Positions 20,378-29,889 of a stretch of DNA of 64,000 bases are shown one piece after another. The stretch is from Mesorhizobium sp. M1C.F.Ca.ET.210.01.1.1 (GTDB lineage Bacteria; Pseudomonadota; Alphaproteobacteria; Rhizobiales; Rhizobiaceae). How positions within the stretch are numbered: position 1 is the stretch's first letter; the number at the start of each line of letters is the position of its first letter. A program made the translations under genes and the position numbers. Where the stretch lies: assembly GCF_004791585.1 (NCBI RefSeq), contig NZ_SRUU01000011.1:124001-188000 (forward strand), read 5' to 3'. Below the pieces are notes generated by a model that saw only the letters and a program-made list of their open reading frames with translations, was not told where the DNA came from and did no database searches.

Positions 20378-21421
20378 TCAGTTGAGCGCCGCGATGACTG
20401 CGGCCGTGATGGTGTTCGTGCTGTCCTTGCCGGCAATCGTTCCAAGGCCCCGAGCGGTTGTCGCCTCGATCGCTTTCATGACGCGGCCGGCTGCGTCTTT
20501 TTCGCCCAAGTGGTCGAGCATCATCGCACCTGACCAGATGGTGGCGATCGGATTGGCGATGCCGAGATGGGCGATGTCGGGCGCGGAGCCGTGCACCGGC
20601 TCGAACATGGACGGCGCCGAGCGGTCGGGATTGATGTTGGCGGAAGCGGCGTAGCCCAACCCACCCTGGATCGCCGCGCCGATATCGGTCAGGATGTCGC
20701 CGAAGAGATTGGAGGCGGCGATAACGTCGAGGCTCTCCGGCGCCATGATCATGCGCGCGGCGAGCGCGTCGACGTGATAGCTGGTCACTTCGACGTCAGA
20801 GTACTCCGCGGCCAGCTTGCGGGTGATCTCGTCCCAGAACACCATCGAGTATTTCTGCGCGTTGGATTTGGTGACGGAGGCAAGCTTGCCCCGCCGCGTC
20901 CGCGCCTGCTCGAAGCCGAAGCGCAGGATACGCTCGACGCCGGCGCGGGTGAAGATCGAAGTCTCCACGGCGACCTCGTCCAGCGTGCCCTGGTGCACGC
21001 GCCCGCCGGCGCCCGAATATTCTCCTTCGGTGTTCTCACGGATGCACAGGATGTCGAAGCTTTCCGCCCGCAGCGGTCCCGTGACGCCCGGCAACAGGCG
21101 GTGCGGCCGGGTGTTGGCGTATTGCACGAATGCCTTGCGGATCGGCAGCAGCAGGCCGTGCAGCGAAACCGAATCCGGCACCTCCGCCGGCCAGCCGACC
21201 GCGCCGAGAAGAATGGCGTCGAAGCCGCGCAAGGTCTCGATGCCGTCCTCGGGCATCATGCGGCCGGTCTCCTTGAAGAAGCGGCAGGACCAGGGGAACT
21301 CAGTTCCCGTCAAACCAAAGCCGCAATGTTTGGCCGCCGTTTCCAGCACTGTCCAGGCGGCGGCGGTGACATCGCGGCCGATGCCATCACCAGGGATCAG
21401 GGCGATCGAACAGAATTTCAT
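20378..21421 (-). CDS. tartrate dehydrogenase/isopropylmalate dehydrogenase family enzyme
   Basis: A 347-residue NAD-dependent beta-decarboxylating dehydrogenase. Family motifs are IALIPGDGIGRDV at the N-terminus, the arginine-rich substrate region near LCIRENTEGEYSG, and the metal/NAD region ASNLFGDILTDIGAA followed by FEPVHGSAPDIAH. The sequence is closer to tartrate/D-malate dehydrogenases than to LeuB (judged from motif wording, so moderate). ATG at 21421 is chosen because an AAGAG site lies about six bases upstream. It sits between two aldehyde dehydrogenase genes. Confidence 0.8.
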   Translation of the reverse strand: MKFCSIALIPGDGIGRDVTAAAWTVLETAAKHCGFGLTGTEFPWSCRFFKETGRMMPEDGIETLRGFDAILLGAVGWPAEVPDSVSLHGLLLPIRKAFVQYANTRPHRLLPGVTGPLRAESFDILCIRENTEGEYSGAGGRVHQGTLDEVAVETSIFTRAGVERILRFGFEQARTRRGKLASVTKSNAQKYSMVFWDEITRKLAAEYSDVEVTSYHVDALAARMIMAPESLDVIAASNLFGDILTDIGAAIQGGLGYAASANINPDRSAPSMFEPVHGSAPDIAHLGIANPIATIWSGAMMLDHLGEKDAAGRVMKAIEATTARGLGTIAGKDSTNTITAAVIAALN

Positions 21422-21431
21422 CGGCATCTCT

Positions 21432-22895
21432 TCACAGGCTGACCAGGACGCTCTTGGTCCTGCGGTTGGCGAGATAGGCGTCGCGGCCAAGGTCCTTGCC
21501 GATGCCGGAACGCTTGTAGCCGCCGGTCGGCAGGATGTGGTCGCGCGAGCGGCTGTAGCGGTTGACCCAGACGGTGCCCGCTTCGAGCCTGCGCGCGATG
21601 CGGATCGCACGGGACAGGTCGGTGGTGAACAGGCCGGAAGCCAGTCCATAGGTCGGATGGCTGGACAGCGTCAGCGCTTCTTCCTCGGTCTCGAAGGTCT
21701 GGACGGTCAGGACCGGGCCGAAGATTTCCTCGACGATCGCCGGGTTGGCCTGGTCGACATTGGCGATCAGCGTCGGCTGGTAGAAATAGCCGGGGTCGTC
21801 CATGGCGGCGCCCCCGGTCAGGCACTCGCCGCCGGCCTGTCTGGCCGCCTGGACGATGCCGTCGACACGCGCGCGCTGCCGTTCCGAGATGATCGGCGAA
21901 TAGTGCGTCGCCTCGTCCCAGGTCGGGCCGGAGCGCACCGCCTTCATCTTCTCCAGGATCGCCGCTGCCAGCCTGTCGGCCACGCTCTCCTCGGCAATCA
22001 GGCGCGTGCCGGCGACACAGGCCTGGCCGGCGTTGAAGGTGACGCTGCCTGCGATCGCCGTCGCCGCCTTGTCGAGGTCGGCGTCGGCGAAGACGATCTG
22101 AGGGCTCTTGCCGCCGAGTTCCAGCGTCATCGGCTTGACGCCGGTGCGGGCGACGTTCTCCATGATCGCCGAGCCGGCGCGGGTCGAGCCGGTGAAGCTG
22201 ACCTTGGCGATCTCGGGATGGCAGGTCAGCGCCGTACCGGTCGTCGGACCGTCGCCCAGGACCACATTGATCAGCCCTGCCGGCAGGCCCGCCCTGACCG
22301 CTAGCTCAGCCATGTACACAGCCGAGAAAGGCGTCATTTCCGACGGCTTCAGCACCACCGCGTTGCCTGCGGCCAGTGCCGGGCCGAGCTTCCACCCGGC
22401 CATCAAGATGGGAAAATTCCACGGCGTGATCGCGCCGACGACGCCATAGGGCTCGCTCATGATCATGCCGAGGCTGGCATCGTCAGTCGGCACGACCTCG
22501 CTGCCTTCCTTATCGGCGAACTCGGCAAAGAAGCGGATCTGCTCGGCAGTGACGGCGATGTCGCCTGCAACCACTTGGCCGATAGGCCGCGTGGAGCACA
22601 GCGCCTCGATCCTGGCCAACGTTACGGCTTCAGCCTCGATCAGGTCGGCCCACGTCTGCAGGGCCCTGGTGCGCTCGCGCGGCCGAACGCCGCCCCAGTT
22701 GCTGGTCTTGAGGGTCGCTTTGGCGCTTTCCACCGCGCGGTCGACCATGTCGACGCCAGCCACCGGGCAGGCGGCGTATGCCTTGCCGTCCGACGGGCGA
22801 CGCATCTCGATCGCGCCCCCGGCCGCGATCAGTTCGCCGCCGATAAAATGGCCGACGGGAAGGGGGACCGTGTCCGGATCGAAGCTCAGGCTCAT
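21432..22895 (-). CDS. NAD-dependent aldehyde dehydrogenase (PuuC-like)
   Basis: A 487-residue aldehyde dehydrogenase with Glu in MTLELGGKSPQIVFADADLD and Cys in FNAGQACVAGTRL. Related enzymes oxidise gamma-glutamyl-gamma-aminobutyraldehyde, betaine aldehyde or other aminoaldehydes. The ATG at 22895 with AAGGGG six bases upstream is preferred over the TTG two codons earlier. It is the first gene of the three-dehydrogenase run. Substrate is inferred only from neighbours. Confidence 0.83.
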   Translation of the reverse strand: MSLSFDPDTVPLPVGHFIGGELIAAGGAIEMRRPSDGKAYAACPVAGVDMVDRAVESAKATLKTSNWGGVRPRERTRALQTWADLIEAEAVTLARIEALCSTRPIGQVVAGDIAVTAEQIRFFAEFADKEGSEVVPTDDASLGMIMSEPYGVVGAITPWNFPILMAGWKLGPALAAGNAVVLKPSEMTPFSAVYMAELAVRAGLPAGLINVVLGDGPTTGTALTCHPEIAKVSFTGSTRAGSAIMENVARTGVKPMTLELGGKSPQIVFADADLDKAATAIAGSVTFNAGQACVAGTRLIAEESVADRLAAAILEKMKAVRSGPTWDEATHYSPIISERQRARVDGIVQAARQAGGECLTGGAAMDDPGYFYQPTLIANVDQANPAIVEEIFGPVLTVQTFETEEEALTLSSHPTYGLASGLFTTDLSRAIRIARRLEAGTVWVNRYSRSRDHILPTGGYKRSGIGKDLGRDAYLANRRTKSVLVSL

Positions 22896-23042
22896 GGGCA
22901 ACCCCTTAGCAGCGTTAGCCGCAGCCTAGCGCGGGCGGGCAAGCAGCATGCGTCGTTCGGCGAACCGCGGCGGACGATTGTTGCGTCCAGCCCGCGCGGG
23001 ACGGCAAAATCTGTCGCAGCGGCGGAAACGCCACGCGCATGG

Positions 23043-23396
23043 CTATCCGACCGTCACGTAGATCTTGCGCACGGTTTCGATCGTCTTCCAAACCCCGGTG
23101 AAGCCCGGCTTCATCACGAAGCTGTCGCCGGCGCGGTAGGTCACCGGCTGGCCGCCGTCCGGGGAGATTTCGATCACGCCGGAGAGGATGTGGCAGAACT
23201 CGAAAGTCTCCCCCTTGATCGATCGCGTCTCGCCCGGCGTCGCTTCCCAGACGCCGGTGTGGACGAGATCGTCCTTGGCCGCGTCCTGCGCCCAGGTCTT
23301 GAAGGCGGGGTCGCCGGCAATCAGCCGTTCGGGCAACGCCTTGGACTGGCGCGGCGTGAAGGACGGGTCTGTATCGACGGTCTTGAGCAGGGACAA
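23043..23396 (-). CDS. small cupin-domain protein
   Basis: A 117-residue single-domain cupin of the EutQ-like/DUF861 type with GETFEFCHILSGVIEI and GDSFVMKPGFTGVW motifs. Such proteins usually bind a metal or small ligand, but function is unknown. Translation probably starts at TTG 23396 with a GAAAGG site just upstream. It follows a GhrA-like reductase gene 24 bases away, suggesting one transcript. Confidence 0.72.
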   Translation of the reverse strand: MSLLKTVDTDPSFTPRQSKALPERLIAGDPAFKTWAQDAAKDDLVHTGVWEATPGETRSIKGETFEFCHILSGVIEISPDGGQPVTYRAGDSFVMKPGFTGVWKTIETVRKIYVTVG

Positions 23397-23420
23397 GGGA
23401 CGGCCTTTCAGGTTGGAGCT

Positions 23421-24344
23421 TCAATAGCCGCGCGACCGGTCGACGAGCCCGATCGGGTCGAGACCGGCGCGATGGCGCTTGATGTTGTCGATGACGGCGC
23501 GCGCGGCGCTCGCGGGCTGGGTGACACTGGCGACATGCGGGGTCAGGATGATCTTCGGATGCGACCAGAAAGGATGACCAGGGGGCAGCGGCTCCGGATC
23601 GGTCACGTCGATCATGGCGGCCGACAGCTGGCCGCTGTCGAGGGCGGCGACAAGCGCCTCGTGATCGAGTTGCGGGCCGCGGCCGGTATGGACGAGCGCC
23701 GCGCCCTCAGGCAGTTTTGCGAACAGCTCGGCATTGAGGAAGCCGCGCGTTTCCTCGGTCAGCGGCAGCAGGCAGACCAGTATATCGCTGGCTTCGAGCA
23801 TCTCCTCCAGCCCGTGCCGGCCATCGTGGCAGGTCACGCCCTCGATCCGCCGCGGCGAACGGCTCCAGCCGGCGAGCGGAAAGCCGAAAGGTTTCAGCCG
23901 CTCGAGGACGGCCTGGCCGAGTTGCCCGAGGCCGAGCACGCCGATCCGGCGCGCCGCAGCCTGGAGCTGCGGGATGTCGCGCCATTCGCCTGCACGCTGC
24001 TGGGCGAGATAGGCCGGCAGGTTGCGGTGGAGCGCAAGCACAGCCAGCGCCACATATTCCTGCATCATGCGCACGATGCCTTGCTCGATCATGCGCACGA
24101 CCTTCACCTTCGCGGGCACGGTGTCGAAGCGGAACTGGTCGACGCCGGCGCCGAAGGAGAACAGGATTTCGAGGTTCCTGTAGCGAACGAGATTTTCCGG
24201 CACGGTCCAGGTGATCAGATAGCGCACCGCGTCGGGATCGACCGTCGTGGCGTCCATGGCGAAGGGGAGGTCTGGCAGTTCACCAGCGAAGGCCTCCGCG
24301 AAGACCGCGCCGCGCCGGGCATCGGAGTTGAACAGGAACGTCAT
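23421..24344 (-). CDS. ghrA: D-2-hydroxyacid dehydrogenase, glyoxylate/hydroxypyruvate reductase A-like
   Basis: A 307-residue NAD(P)-dependent reductase with Rossmann motif [13 protein letters not shown], catalytic Arg region [14 protein letters not shown], Glu in [15 protein letters not shown] and His in [10 protein letters not shown]. Length and motif order fit GhrA, which reduces glyoxylate and hydroxypyruvate. GAGGGAGC precedes the ATG. It is flanked by the ArgE-like and cupin genes on the same strand. Confidence 0.82.
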   Translation of the reverse strand: MTFLFNSDARRGAVFAEAFAGELPDLPFAMDATTVDPDAVRYLITWTVPENLVRYRNLEILFSFGAGVDQFRFDTVPAKVKVVRMIEQGIVRMMQEYVALAVLALHRNLPAYLAQQRAGEWRDIPQLQAAARRIGVLGLGQLGQAVLERLKPFGFPLAGWSRSPRRIEGVTCHDGRHGLEEMLEASDILVCLLPLTEETRGFLNAELFAKLPEGAALVHTGRGPQLDHEALVAALDSGQLSAAMIDVTDPEPLPPGHPFWSHPKIILTPHVASVTQPASAARAVIDNIKRHRAGLDPIGLVDRSRGY

Positions 24345-24357
24345 TCCGGTTGCTCCC

Positions 24358-25482
24358 TCAGGCCGAGCAGCGCGCGCCCAGCGCTTCGATCATCCGCTGG
24401 CAGGCGGTGAGTTCGCTGGCAAGAATGTATTCGTTCGGCTTGTGGGCGCGGTCGATGTCGCCGGGGCCGCAGATGATCGCATCGAAGCCGGCGGCCTGAT
24501 AGAGACCGGCCTCCGTGCCGTAGCTGACGGCGGCGAGCGGCGCTTCACCGGTCAGCTCCCGCAGCAGCGCCGCCAGTGCCGCGTCCTGCGGCAGCGACAG
24601 TGCCGGATAGGCGCTGAGCGGCCTCCAGTCGATGCGAAAACCGTTGGCCTCACAGGCCTCTGCCCGCGCCCTTACCGGCGCGAGCAGGCTGGCCGGGTCG
24701 ACGCCGGGTATTGCCCGCGCCTCCAGGTCCAGCGTGCAGGTGGCGGGAATGATGTTGACCGACTGTCCGCCCGCAATCACGCCGGCCTGCAGCGAGGAAT
24801 AGGGCGGCTCGAAGGCAGGATCGAACGGACCATGCGTCAGCCGCTCGGCTTCGCTCACGGTCGCGCCCAGCACACCGGCCATGGCGTGGATGGCGTTGAG
24901 CCCGAGATCGGGTCGCGAGGAATGGCCAGAGCGCCCATGGATAATCACGCGGGCGGCGGCCTTGCCCTTGTGGCCGCGCACGGCGCGCATGCCGCTCGGC
25001 TCGCCGACGATGACGCCGAGGGGCTTGGCGCAAAGTGCGGACAGGCGGGCGATCAGATGCGGCGCGCCGCGGCATCCGACCTCCTCGTCGTAGGAAAAGG
25101 CGAGGTGGATCGGTCTGGCCAGGCGCAGTCCGGTCAAGTGAGGTACAGCAGCGAGTGCCGCGGCAAGGAACCCTTTCATGTCCGTGGTGCCGCGTCCGTA
25201 GAAATGTTCGCCCTCCCGGCGCAATGCGAAGGGAGGCGAACTCCATTGAGGCTCGGCAGCGGGGACAACGTCCATGTGGCCCGACAGGATGTAGCCCGGC
25301 ACATCGGCCGGGCCGATCGTCGCGAAAAGATTGGAACGGTCGCCTTCCGGCCCCGGGAGCAGGGCGACCTGCGCACCGCGTTCCGCGAGATAGGTCTCGA
25401 TCCAGCCGGCGATGTCGGCGTTCGGCTGACCGGCGACTGACTGGAAGGCGACGAGCCGGTCGAGGATGTCGAGAACGTCCAT
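24358..25482 (-). CDS. argE: acetylornithine deacetylase (M20 family, ArgE-like)
   Basis: A 374-residue dinuclear-zinc amidohydrolase of the M20 family, removing an acyl group from acetylornithine or a related N-acyl amino acid. Metal ligands are visible in [23 protein letters not shown] and [11 protein letters not shown], and a dimerisation domain follows. GAGGGCC precedes the ATG at 25482. Rhizobia commonly carry several ArgE paralogues in catabolic clusters, so a catabolic N-acyl substrate is as likely as arginine biosynthesis. Confidence 0.83.
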   Translation of the reverse strand: MDVLDILDRLVAFQSVAGQPNADIAGWIETYLAERGAQVALLPGPEGDRSNLFATIGPADVPGYILSGHMDVVPAAEPQWSSPPFALRREGEHFYGRGTTDMKGFLAAALAAVPHLTGLRLARPIHLAFSYDEEVGCRGAPHLIARLSALCAKPLGVIVGEPSGMRAVRGHKGKAAARVIIHGRSGHSSRPDLGLNAIHAMAGVLGATVSEAERLTHGPFDPAFEPPYSSLQAGVIAGGQSVNIIPATCTLDLEARAIPGVDPASLLAPVRARAEACEANGFRIDWRPLSAYPALSLPQDAALAALLRELTGEAPLAAVSYGTEAGLYQAAGFDAIICGPGDIDRAHKPNEYILASELTACQRMIEALGARCSA

Positions 25483-25717
25483 TCAGGCCCTCAAAGCATT
25501 TCGGGTTCGCCGGGATTGGTCCCGTCGACCATGTGCTGCAAGATTTCCGGAGAGGATGTGCGCATGCTTTCGCGATTGCGTGCCGAAAGCGGAAGTGTTT
25601 CAGTTGAATCTTGCGTTGGCGCGCGGCTTTCGAGCAAATCGTATCGGTCTGGTTGTTTAGCGTTGGCGGGGGCGGGGCGGCCATTGTGTGCCACCCGTAA
25701 CGCAATCTTTCAGAGGC

Positions 25718-26620
25718 ATGAAATTGAAGCCATCCGGAAGTTTGAAGATCGATACCTTCTCGATGCGCATCGGCGACATCGACGGCATCGAGCTAGACCG
25801 GTTGCACGCGCACACCCTATCCGTGGGTTGGCCGCACCGAGCCGAAGACTGGCAGTTCCTGCGCGAAACGGGACACGGGTTCGTTGCGCTCGATGATATC
25901 GGCCGCGTTCTCGGTTCGGCCATGTGGTTCCCACATGGCGCCGATTTCGCGACAATCGGAATGGTCATTACCTCGCCGCGGCTGCAGACGCTTGGGGCAG
26001 GGCAGTGGCTGATGAAACGGGTCTTCGAGAGGGTCGCCGGGCGCGACCTGCGGCTCAATGCCACCCGGGCGGCAAGGCGGCTTTATCTTTCGCTCGATTT
26101 CAAGCCGGAGAAGACCGTCTATCAATGCCAGGGAGTTGTCCATACGATTGGGGCGCCAGGCGTAGAAAAGGCCGACGGCGAGGTGCGGCGGTTGCGGGCC
26201 GAGCATGTGCCGGCGGTCATCGCCCTCGACGCGGCCGGTTACGGGGTGCGCAGGGAAACACTTGTCCAAAAGTTGTTCGATCAATCCGTTGGCTACGGGC
26301 TCTTCGACGACGGCGCCGTTAAGTCCTTCGCCCTTTGCCGACCGTTCGGCCGCGGCCACGTCGTCGGCCCGGTGGTGGCGCAGCGGGATGCCGATGCCGT
26401 CGCGGTGGTGCGACCGCACGTGGCAGAGCATGCGGGCAGCTTCCTTCGGGTGGATACCCATATGGAAAGCGGTGAGTTCGCCGCGTTTCTGTCTCACAGC
26501 GGAATGCCTGTCTTCGACACCGTGCTGACTATGTCGATGGGCAAACGCCTTGCCGATTTTGCCGTCGACAGCGCAGCCACGCCAAGGACTTATGCCCTTG
26601 CCAGCCAGACGCTCGGGTAG
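25718..26620 (+). CDS. GNAT family N-acetyltransferase (paralogue of 15744 gene)
   Basis: About 300 residues with an N-terminal GNAT domain (WPHRAEDWQFL, then GAGQWLMKRVFERV at the acetyl-CoA loop) and a C-terminal domain with GRGHVVGPVVAQ. The start is uncertain: an in-frame GTG lies at 25688 and another ATG at 25763; 25718 has AGAGG only one base upstream, so 25763 is a real alternative. Its layout and end (LASQTLG) mirror the protein encoded at 15744. Substrate unknown. Confidence 0.68.
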   Translation: MKLKPSGSLKIDTFSMRIGDIDGIELDRLHAHTLSVGWPHRAEDWQFLRETGHGFVALDDIGRVLGSAMWFPHGADFATIGMVITSPRLQTLGAGQWLMKRVFERVAGRDLRLNATRAARRLYLSLDFKPEKTVYQCQGVVHTIGAPGVEKADGEVRRLRAEHVPAVIALDAAGYGVRRETLVQKLFDQSVGYGLFDDGAVKSFALCRPFGRGHVVGPVVAQRDADAVAVVRPHVAEHAGSFLRVDTHMESGEFAAFLSHSGMPVFDTVLTMSMGKRLADFAVDSAATPRTYALASQTLG

Positions 26621-26816
26621 TTCACACGGGCACGCGCCAATAGTTTCATCTCATGTAGCTAGTCGTGATTCACTCAAGCGGGCGCTCGTGGAACGATGAG
26701 CAAAAAAGGCGACGCGCCGAACGTCCGATTCTACTGCAAAGCGCGTCCGCACTACGCTGCATGAAAAGGTCGTCGTCCTGGCGTTCGGCTTTAGATCGGA
26801 CATGCAAAAGCGTCTA

Positions 26817-27554
26817 TCACGCCAATTTCAAAACATGGTTGTCGTCGAAGTCCGCGAGCTTCGGATAAATGATTGTGGGGGCATGAACGAGGCTGAGGAC
26901 GCGTTCGCGGTAACGATCGAGCCACATCTGGCGCTCACCGTCGCCGATGCGCGCCGGTGCGTGCACGAGGAAAGGCTCGATCACCGTGAAGCCGACAAAG
27001 TAGAGCATACCGTGGTTGATCGGGAATAGGATCGCATCGATTGGGCCGTTCAGTCCTCGGCTCAAATAGATCGGCGGCGGCCCGCCGATGGTGACGGAAC
27101 ACATCGCGCGTTTTCCGGCGAAGACGCCGCGATCATACCATTTGCCACCGCCATAGATGCGGCCACCCGACGCGAACACCCGGTCAACCCAACCCTTCAG
27201 GATCGCCGGCAGTCCAAACCACCAGAGCGGGAACTGCAGGATCAAGACGTCGCACCAGAAGAGCTTGTCCATCTCCGCCTGAATGTCTGGAGCGAATCCG
27301 CCTTGGGCAGCCGCATTCGCCTCCTCAGCCTGCTGGCGGTAGTAGTTCGCGTCGCCGACCGTCGTGAAGTTGCGGCGATCCGATACTGGGTTGAATCCCA
27401 TGGCGTAGAGATCGGAAATGACGACTTCGTGCCCCGCTGCGGACAGCGCCCCTTGTGCGGCTCGGGTCAGCCCACCGTTGAAGCTGTTGGGCTCGGGGTG
27501 GGCATGAACGATGAAGACGCGCATCGTGCGTCCCGATCCGGCCGAAATGTTCAT
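26817..27554 (-). CDS. NAD(P)H-quinone reductase-like flavodoxin-fold protein
   Basis: A 245-residue Flavodoxin_2 family protein, like NQO1/KefF-type quinone reductases that reduce quinones by two electrons to avoid radicals. Motifs: VFIVHAHPEPNSFNG at the N-terminus, LILQFPLWWFGLPAILKGWVD for FMN binding, and SVTIGGPP later. The ATG at 27554 overlaps the DoxX stop (ATGA); a later ATG at 27524, directly before the flavodoxin motif, and an earlier one at 27578 are alternatives. It is the last gene of the bufferin-type operon, an association that could link copper handling to quinone detoxification (inference). Confidence 0.78.
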   Translation of the reverse strand: MNISAGSGRTMRVFIVHAHPEPNSFNGGLTRAAQGALSAAGHEVVISDLYAMGFNPVSDRRNFTTVGDANYYRQQAEEANAAAQGGFAPDIQAEMDKLFWCDVLILQFPLWWFGLPAILKGWVDRVFASGGRIYGGGKWYDRGVFAGKRAMCSVTIGGPPPIYLSRGLNGPIDAILFPINHGMLYFVGFTVIEPFLVHAPARIGDGERQMWLDRYRERVLSLVHAPTIIYPKLADFDDNHVLKLA

Positions 27555-28039
27555 TTTCTGGATGCCGAAAAGGTCCATTCAGCGATGCGATCGAGCGAGA
27601 ACACACCGGCACCGCGTGTCAGCACAAGCAGCAGCAACGACGCCCATAGCAGGTGCTCCGCCCAGTTCTCCGGATAGACGAAGATCTGGATGACGGAGAC
27701 GACGCCGAGCAGCATCAGAGCGGCGAGGCGCGAGAGCAACCCGAGGAAGATCAGCGCCGAACCTGTGAGCTCAGCGGCGGTGGCAAGCGGCGCCGCGATC
27801 GAGGGGTCGATGAACGGCAGATTGTATTCGTCGGCGAATAGCTGCAGCGTCACGGGCCAGGAGGCCAGCTTGCTCTGCGCCGATTGCCAGAAGACATGCG
27901 CGACCGCCACGCGTGCGGCGAGCTGGACCAGCGAAAACGGAATGTGTTCGGGCAGCCTGAGGATACGCTTGCAGAAGCCGACAAAGCCGGCCAGGTTGGA
28001 CGAGGAATGCTCGGATATTGCGGTCACAACTGTCTCCAT
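27551..28039 (-). CDS. DoxX family membrane protein (BufD-like)
   Basis: A 162-residue integral membrane protein with about four transmembrane helices and DoxX-type wording (VAHVFWQSAQSKLASW, ATAAELTGSALIFLGLLSR). DoxX proteins frequently accompany DUF692/DUF2063 bufferin genes, where they are called BufD. The ATG at 28039 shares a base with the stop of the upstream gene (TGATG), so the long open frame upstream is not coding in this frame. A redox or membrane-partner role is presumed, not proven. Confidence 0.82.
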   Translation of the reverse strand: METVVTAISEHSSSNLAGFVGFCKRILRLPEHIPFSLVQLAARVAVAHVFWQSAQSKLASWPVTLQLFADEYNLPFIDPSIAAPLATAAELTGSALIFLGLLSRLAALMLLGVVSVIQIFVYPENWAEHLLWASLLLLVLTRGAGVFSLDRIAEWTFSASRK

Positions 28040-28824
28040 CAATTTGAGGGGGAATCCGCGGCGACCCGCACGTTGGTGACGAGCCTGTCGCGGAACAGAC
28101 GCACAAGGGCGGAAACCAGGTCGAAGGCCGGGTCGAGAGCCAGGGCACGGCCAGTGGCATGCTCGAGGCCGAAACCGTGCTTCAGCGAATGCCAGAAGGC
28201 GAAGCTCGCGCGGTCGAGTAGAAAAAGCCGGACGTAGTTCCCAGATCGCCACAGCGCCACGCGTTCGGGGCGCCTTGCCCAGATGCTGTTTTGGTCGACC
28301 GCCGTCTCCTGCTGATGCGCCATCCATACCGACAGGATCGACCAGTGCGAGACGATCAGTCGCAGTGAGGGCTGGAGCAGGATATCCGGCGAGAGCCCAA
28401 GGTCGGTGTTGTTGTATTCTGCGAGGCTGCGGGGCGGCAGCGAAGCTGTATCGAGCGCCTCCGCTATGGCCCATTCTAGCCGCGCCGTTTCGGCGACGAT
28501 CGGCATGTCGGACAGCGTGTCGATCGCTTTCAGGAAACGTGGAAAGCCGGCGCCATAGCGTGCCAGCCGCGACTCCACCGGCGGATGCCGTCGAATGAAT
28601 TCGCTTGCCGCGAAGCGGAAGAAGCGTTCGTCGACGAGGCGGACGGTTACAGGAAACACCGCCATCAGCGCCGCGGTGAGCGAGCTGCGCGTGTTGTTCT
28701 GGTAGATGCGCAAGCGGGCCAGCGGATCTGCCTTGCCGGCGGTCAGCATGTTTGCGGCGACAACTGGCTCCATGGCGAGCACCGAGCGCGCCATGGTGGT
28801 CTGCAGGTGTTCAAGCGGCAGCAT
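28039..28824 (-). CDS. DUF2063 putative DNA-binding-domain/RiPP partner protein (BufC-like)
   Basis: A 261-residue DUF2063 protein. The N-terminal half shows the family phrases LARLRIYQNNTRSSLTAAL and FPVTVRLVDERFFRFAA, FIRRHPP and the C-terminal half is a less conserved domain. Although named a DNA-binding domain in databases, such proteins act as MNIO partners that recruit the precursor peptide in methanobactin- and bufferin-type systems. GAGGAGG precedes the ATG. It overlaps the DUF692 gene by 14 bases, indicating coupled expression. Confidence 0.84.
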   Translation of the reverse strand: MLPLEHLQTTMARSVLAMEPVVAANMLTAGKADPLARLRIYQNNTRSSLTAALMAVFPVTVRLVDERFFRFAASEFIRRHPPVESRLARYGAGFPRFLKAIDTLSDMPIVAETARLEWAIAEALDTASLPPRSLAEYNNTDLGLSPDILLQPSLRLIVSHWSILSVWMAHQQETAVDQNSIWARRPERVALWRSGNYVRLFLLDRASFAFWHSLKHGFGLEHATGRALALDPAFDLVSALVRLFRDRLVTNVRVAADSPSN

Positions 28825-29845
28825 GGTATTCCTCCTCGATTGACGGCAGCACCGCAGACATGGACGGCCTGGCGCACCTGGCAGCCGCGAACGCGGCAAG
28901 CACCGGCATGCTGGTCGTCGTTTCGCTTTCGACAGCAAGGCAGATGGGCGTCGAGCGGGCTTCGGTCGGTTGGCTTTGTCTCGCGGCTTGCTTGCGGTTG
29001 AACATGATCGAAGCGGTGAGCATGTCGGCCCACATCGCTTCGCCAAGCAGCACATCGAGAATGGGAACGTCGGTGTCCCATTCGATCAGGGTCGGGCGCG
29101 GTCCGAGCCGTTCTATGGCATGCCGATACAGCGTCCAGACGACCGGCGGCACCCGCGAGCCATGGTCGTCGATGAGCACCGTGTCGGCCCCGACCCTGTT
29201 GGTCGCGTGACCGGCAAGGTGGATCTCACCGATCGCGTCGGCCGGCAACGCATCGATGAAGGCCTTGGCGTCGTATTGCAGATTGTGGGCCGAGACATGG
29301 ACGTTGTTGACGTCCAGCAGCAGACCGCAGCCGGTCCTTGCTGCGAGCTCGGCGAGGAACTCGGCCTCGTTCATCGAGGAGTCCGCGAAGGCCAGATAGG
29401 CCGACAGGTTCTCGATCAGTACCTGCCGCTTCAGCGCGTCCTGGACCGTCTCGACATTGCGCGCCACGATCGCCAGCGCCTCTTCGTCATAGCGTAGCGG
29501 CAAGAGATCGTTGAGGTAGGCGCCGTCGGCGACGCTCCAGGCGAGATGCTCCGAGACCAGGTCGGGCTGGAAGCGCTCGCAGACCTTGCGCAGCTTCTCC
29601 AGGTGATCGCGATCCAATCCTTGCGCGCTGCCCAGCGACAGGCCGACGCCATGCACCGACAGCGGGTAGATCTGGCGTAGCCTCTCCAGCGCCTCGACCC
29701 CGGCGCCGTCGCCCATGTAGTTTTCCGCGTGGACCTCGAGCCAGCCAGCAGAAGGGCGCCGCGTCAACATCTCCGCGATGTGAGGCGAGCGAAGGCCGAT
29801 GCCCGCCGATTCGGGGATTGTGAAAGGCGAAAACTTGGTGGGCAT
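28811..29845 (-). CDS. DUF692 multinuclear iron oxygenase (MNIO; BufB-like)
   Basis: A 344-residue DUF692/MNIO enzyme with a TIM-barrel fold that binds iron and modifies cysteines of a precursor peptide. Conserved polar segments are visible in order: LEVHAENYMGDG, LSVHGVGLSLG, VSEHLAWS, VLIENLSAY, LLLDVNNVHV, EIHLAGH and LIEWDTDVP, which supply the His/Glu/Asp/Asn metal ligands of the family. The ATG at 29845 is preceded by GGAGGAG. A C-terminal extension of about 60 residues with a lone Cys follows the conserved core and is unusual. It lies 44 bases downstream of the DUF2282 precursor gene. Confidence 0.87.
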   Translation of the reverse strand: MPTKFSPFTIPESAGIGLRSPHIAEMLTRRPSAGWLEVHAENYMGDGAGVEALERLRQIYPLSVHGVGLSLGSAQGLDRDHLEKLRKVCERFQPDLVSEHLAWSVADGAYLNDLLPLRYDEEALAIVARNVETVQDALKRQVLIENLSAYLAFADSSMNEAEFLAELAARTGCGLLLDVNNVHVSAHNLQYDAKAFIDALPADAIGEIHLAGHATNRVGADTVLIDDHGSRVPPVVWTLYRHAIERLGPRPTLIEWDTDVPILDVLLGEAMWADMLTASIMFNRKQAARQSQPTEARSTPICLAVESETTTSMPVLAAFAAARCARPSMSAVLPSIEEEYHAAA

Positions 29846-29889
29846 CGGTCTCCTCCGTTTTTGGTCTGGTTGGCTCGAGTGGAAGTTGG

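Noticed and set aside
25483..25717. Possible repeat or gene in the intergenic gap
   Set aside because: I saw no inverted repeat of length or conserved ORF, so it is left as plain intergenic DNA.
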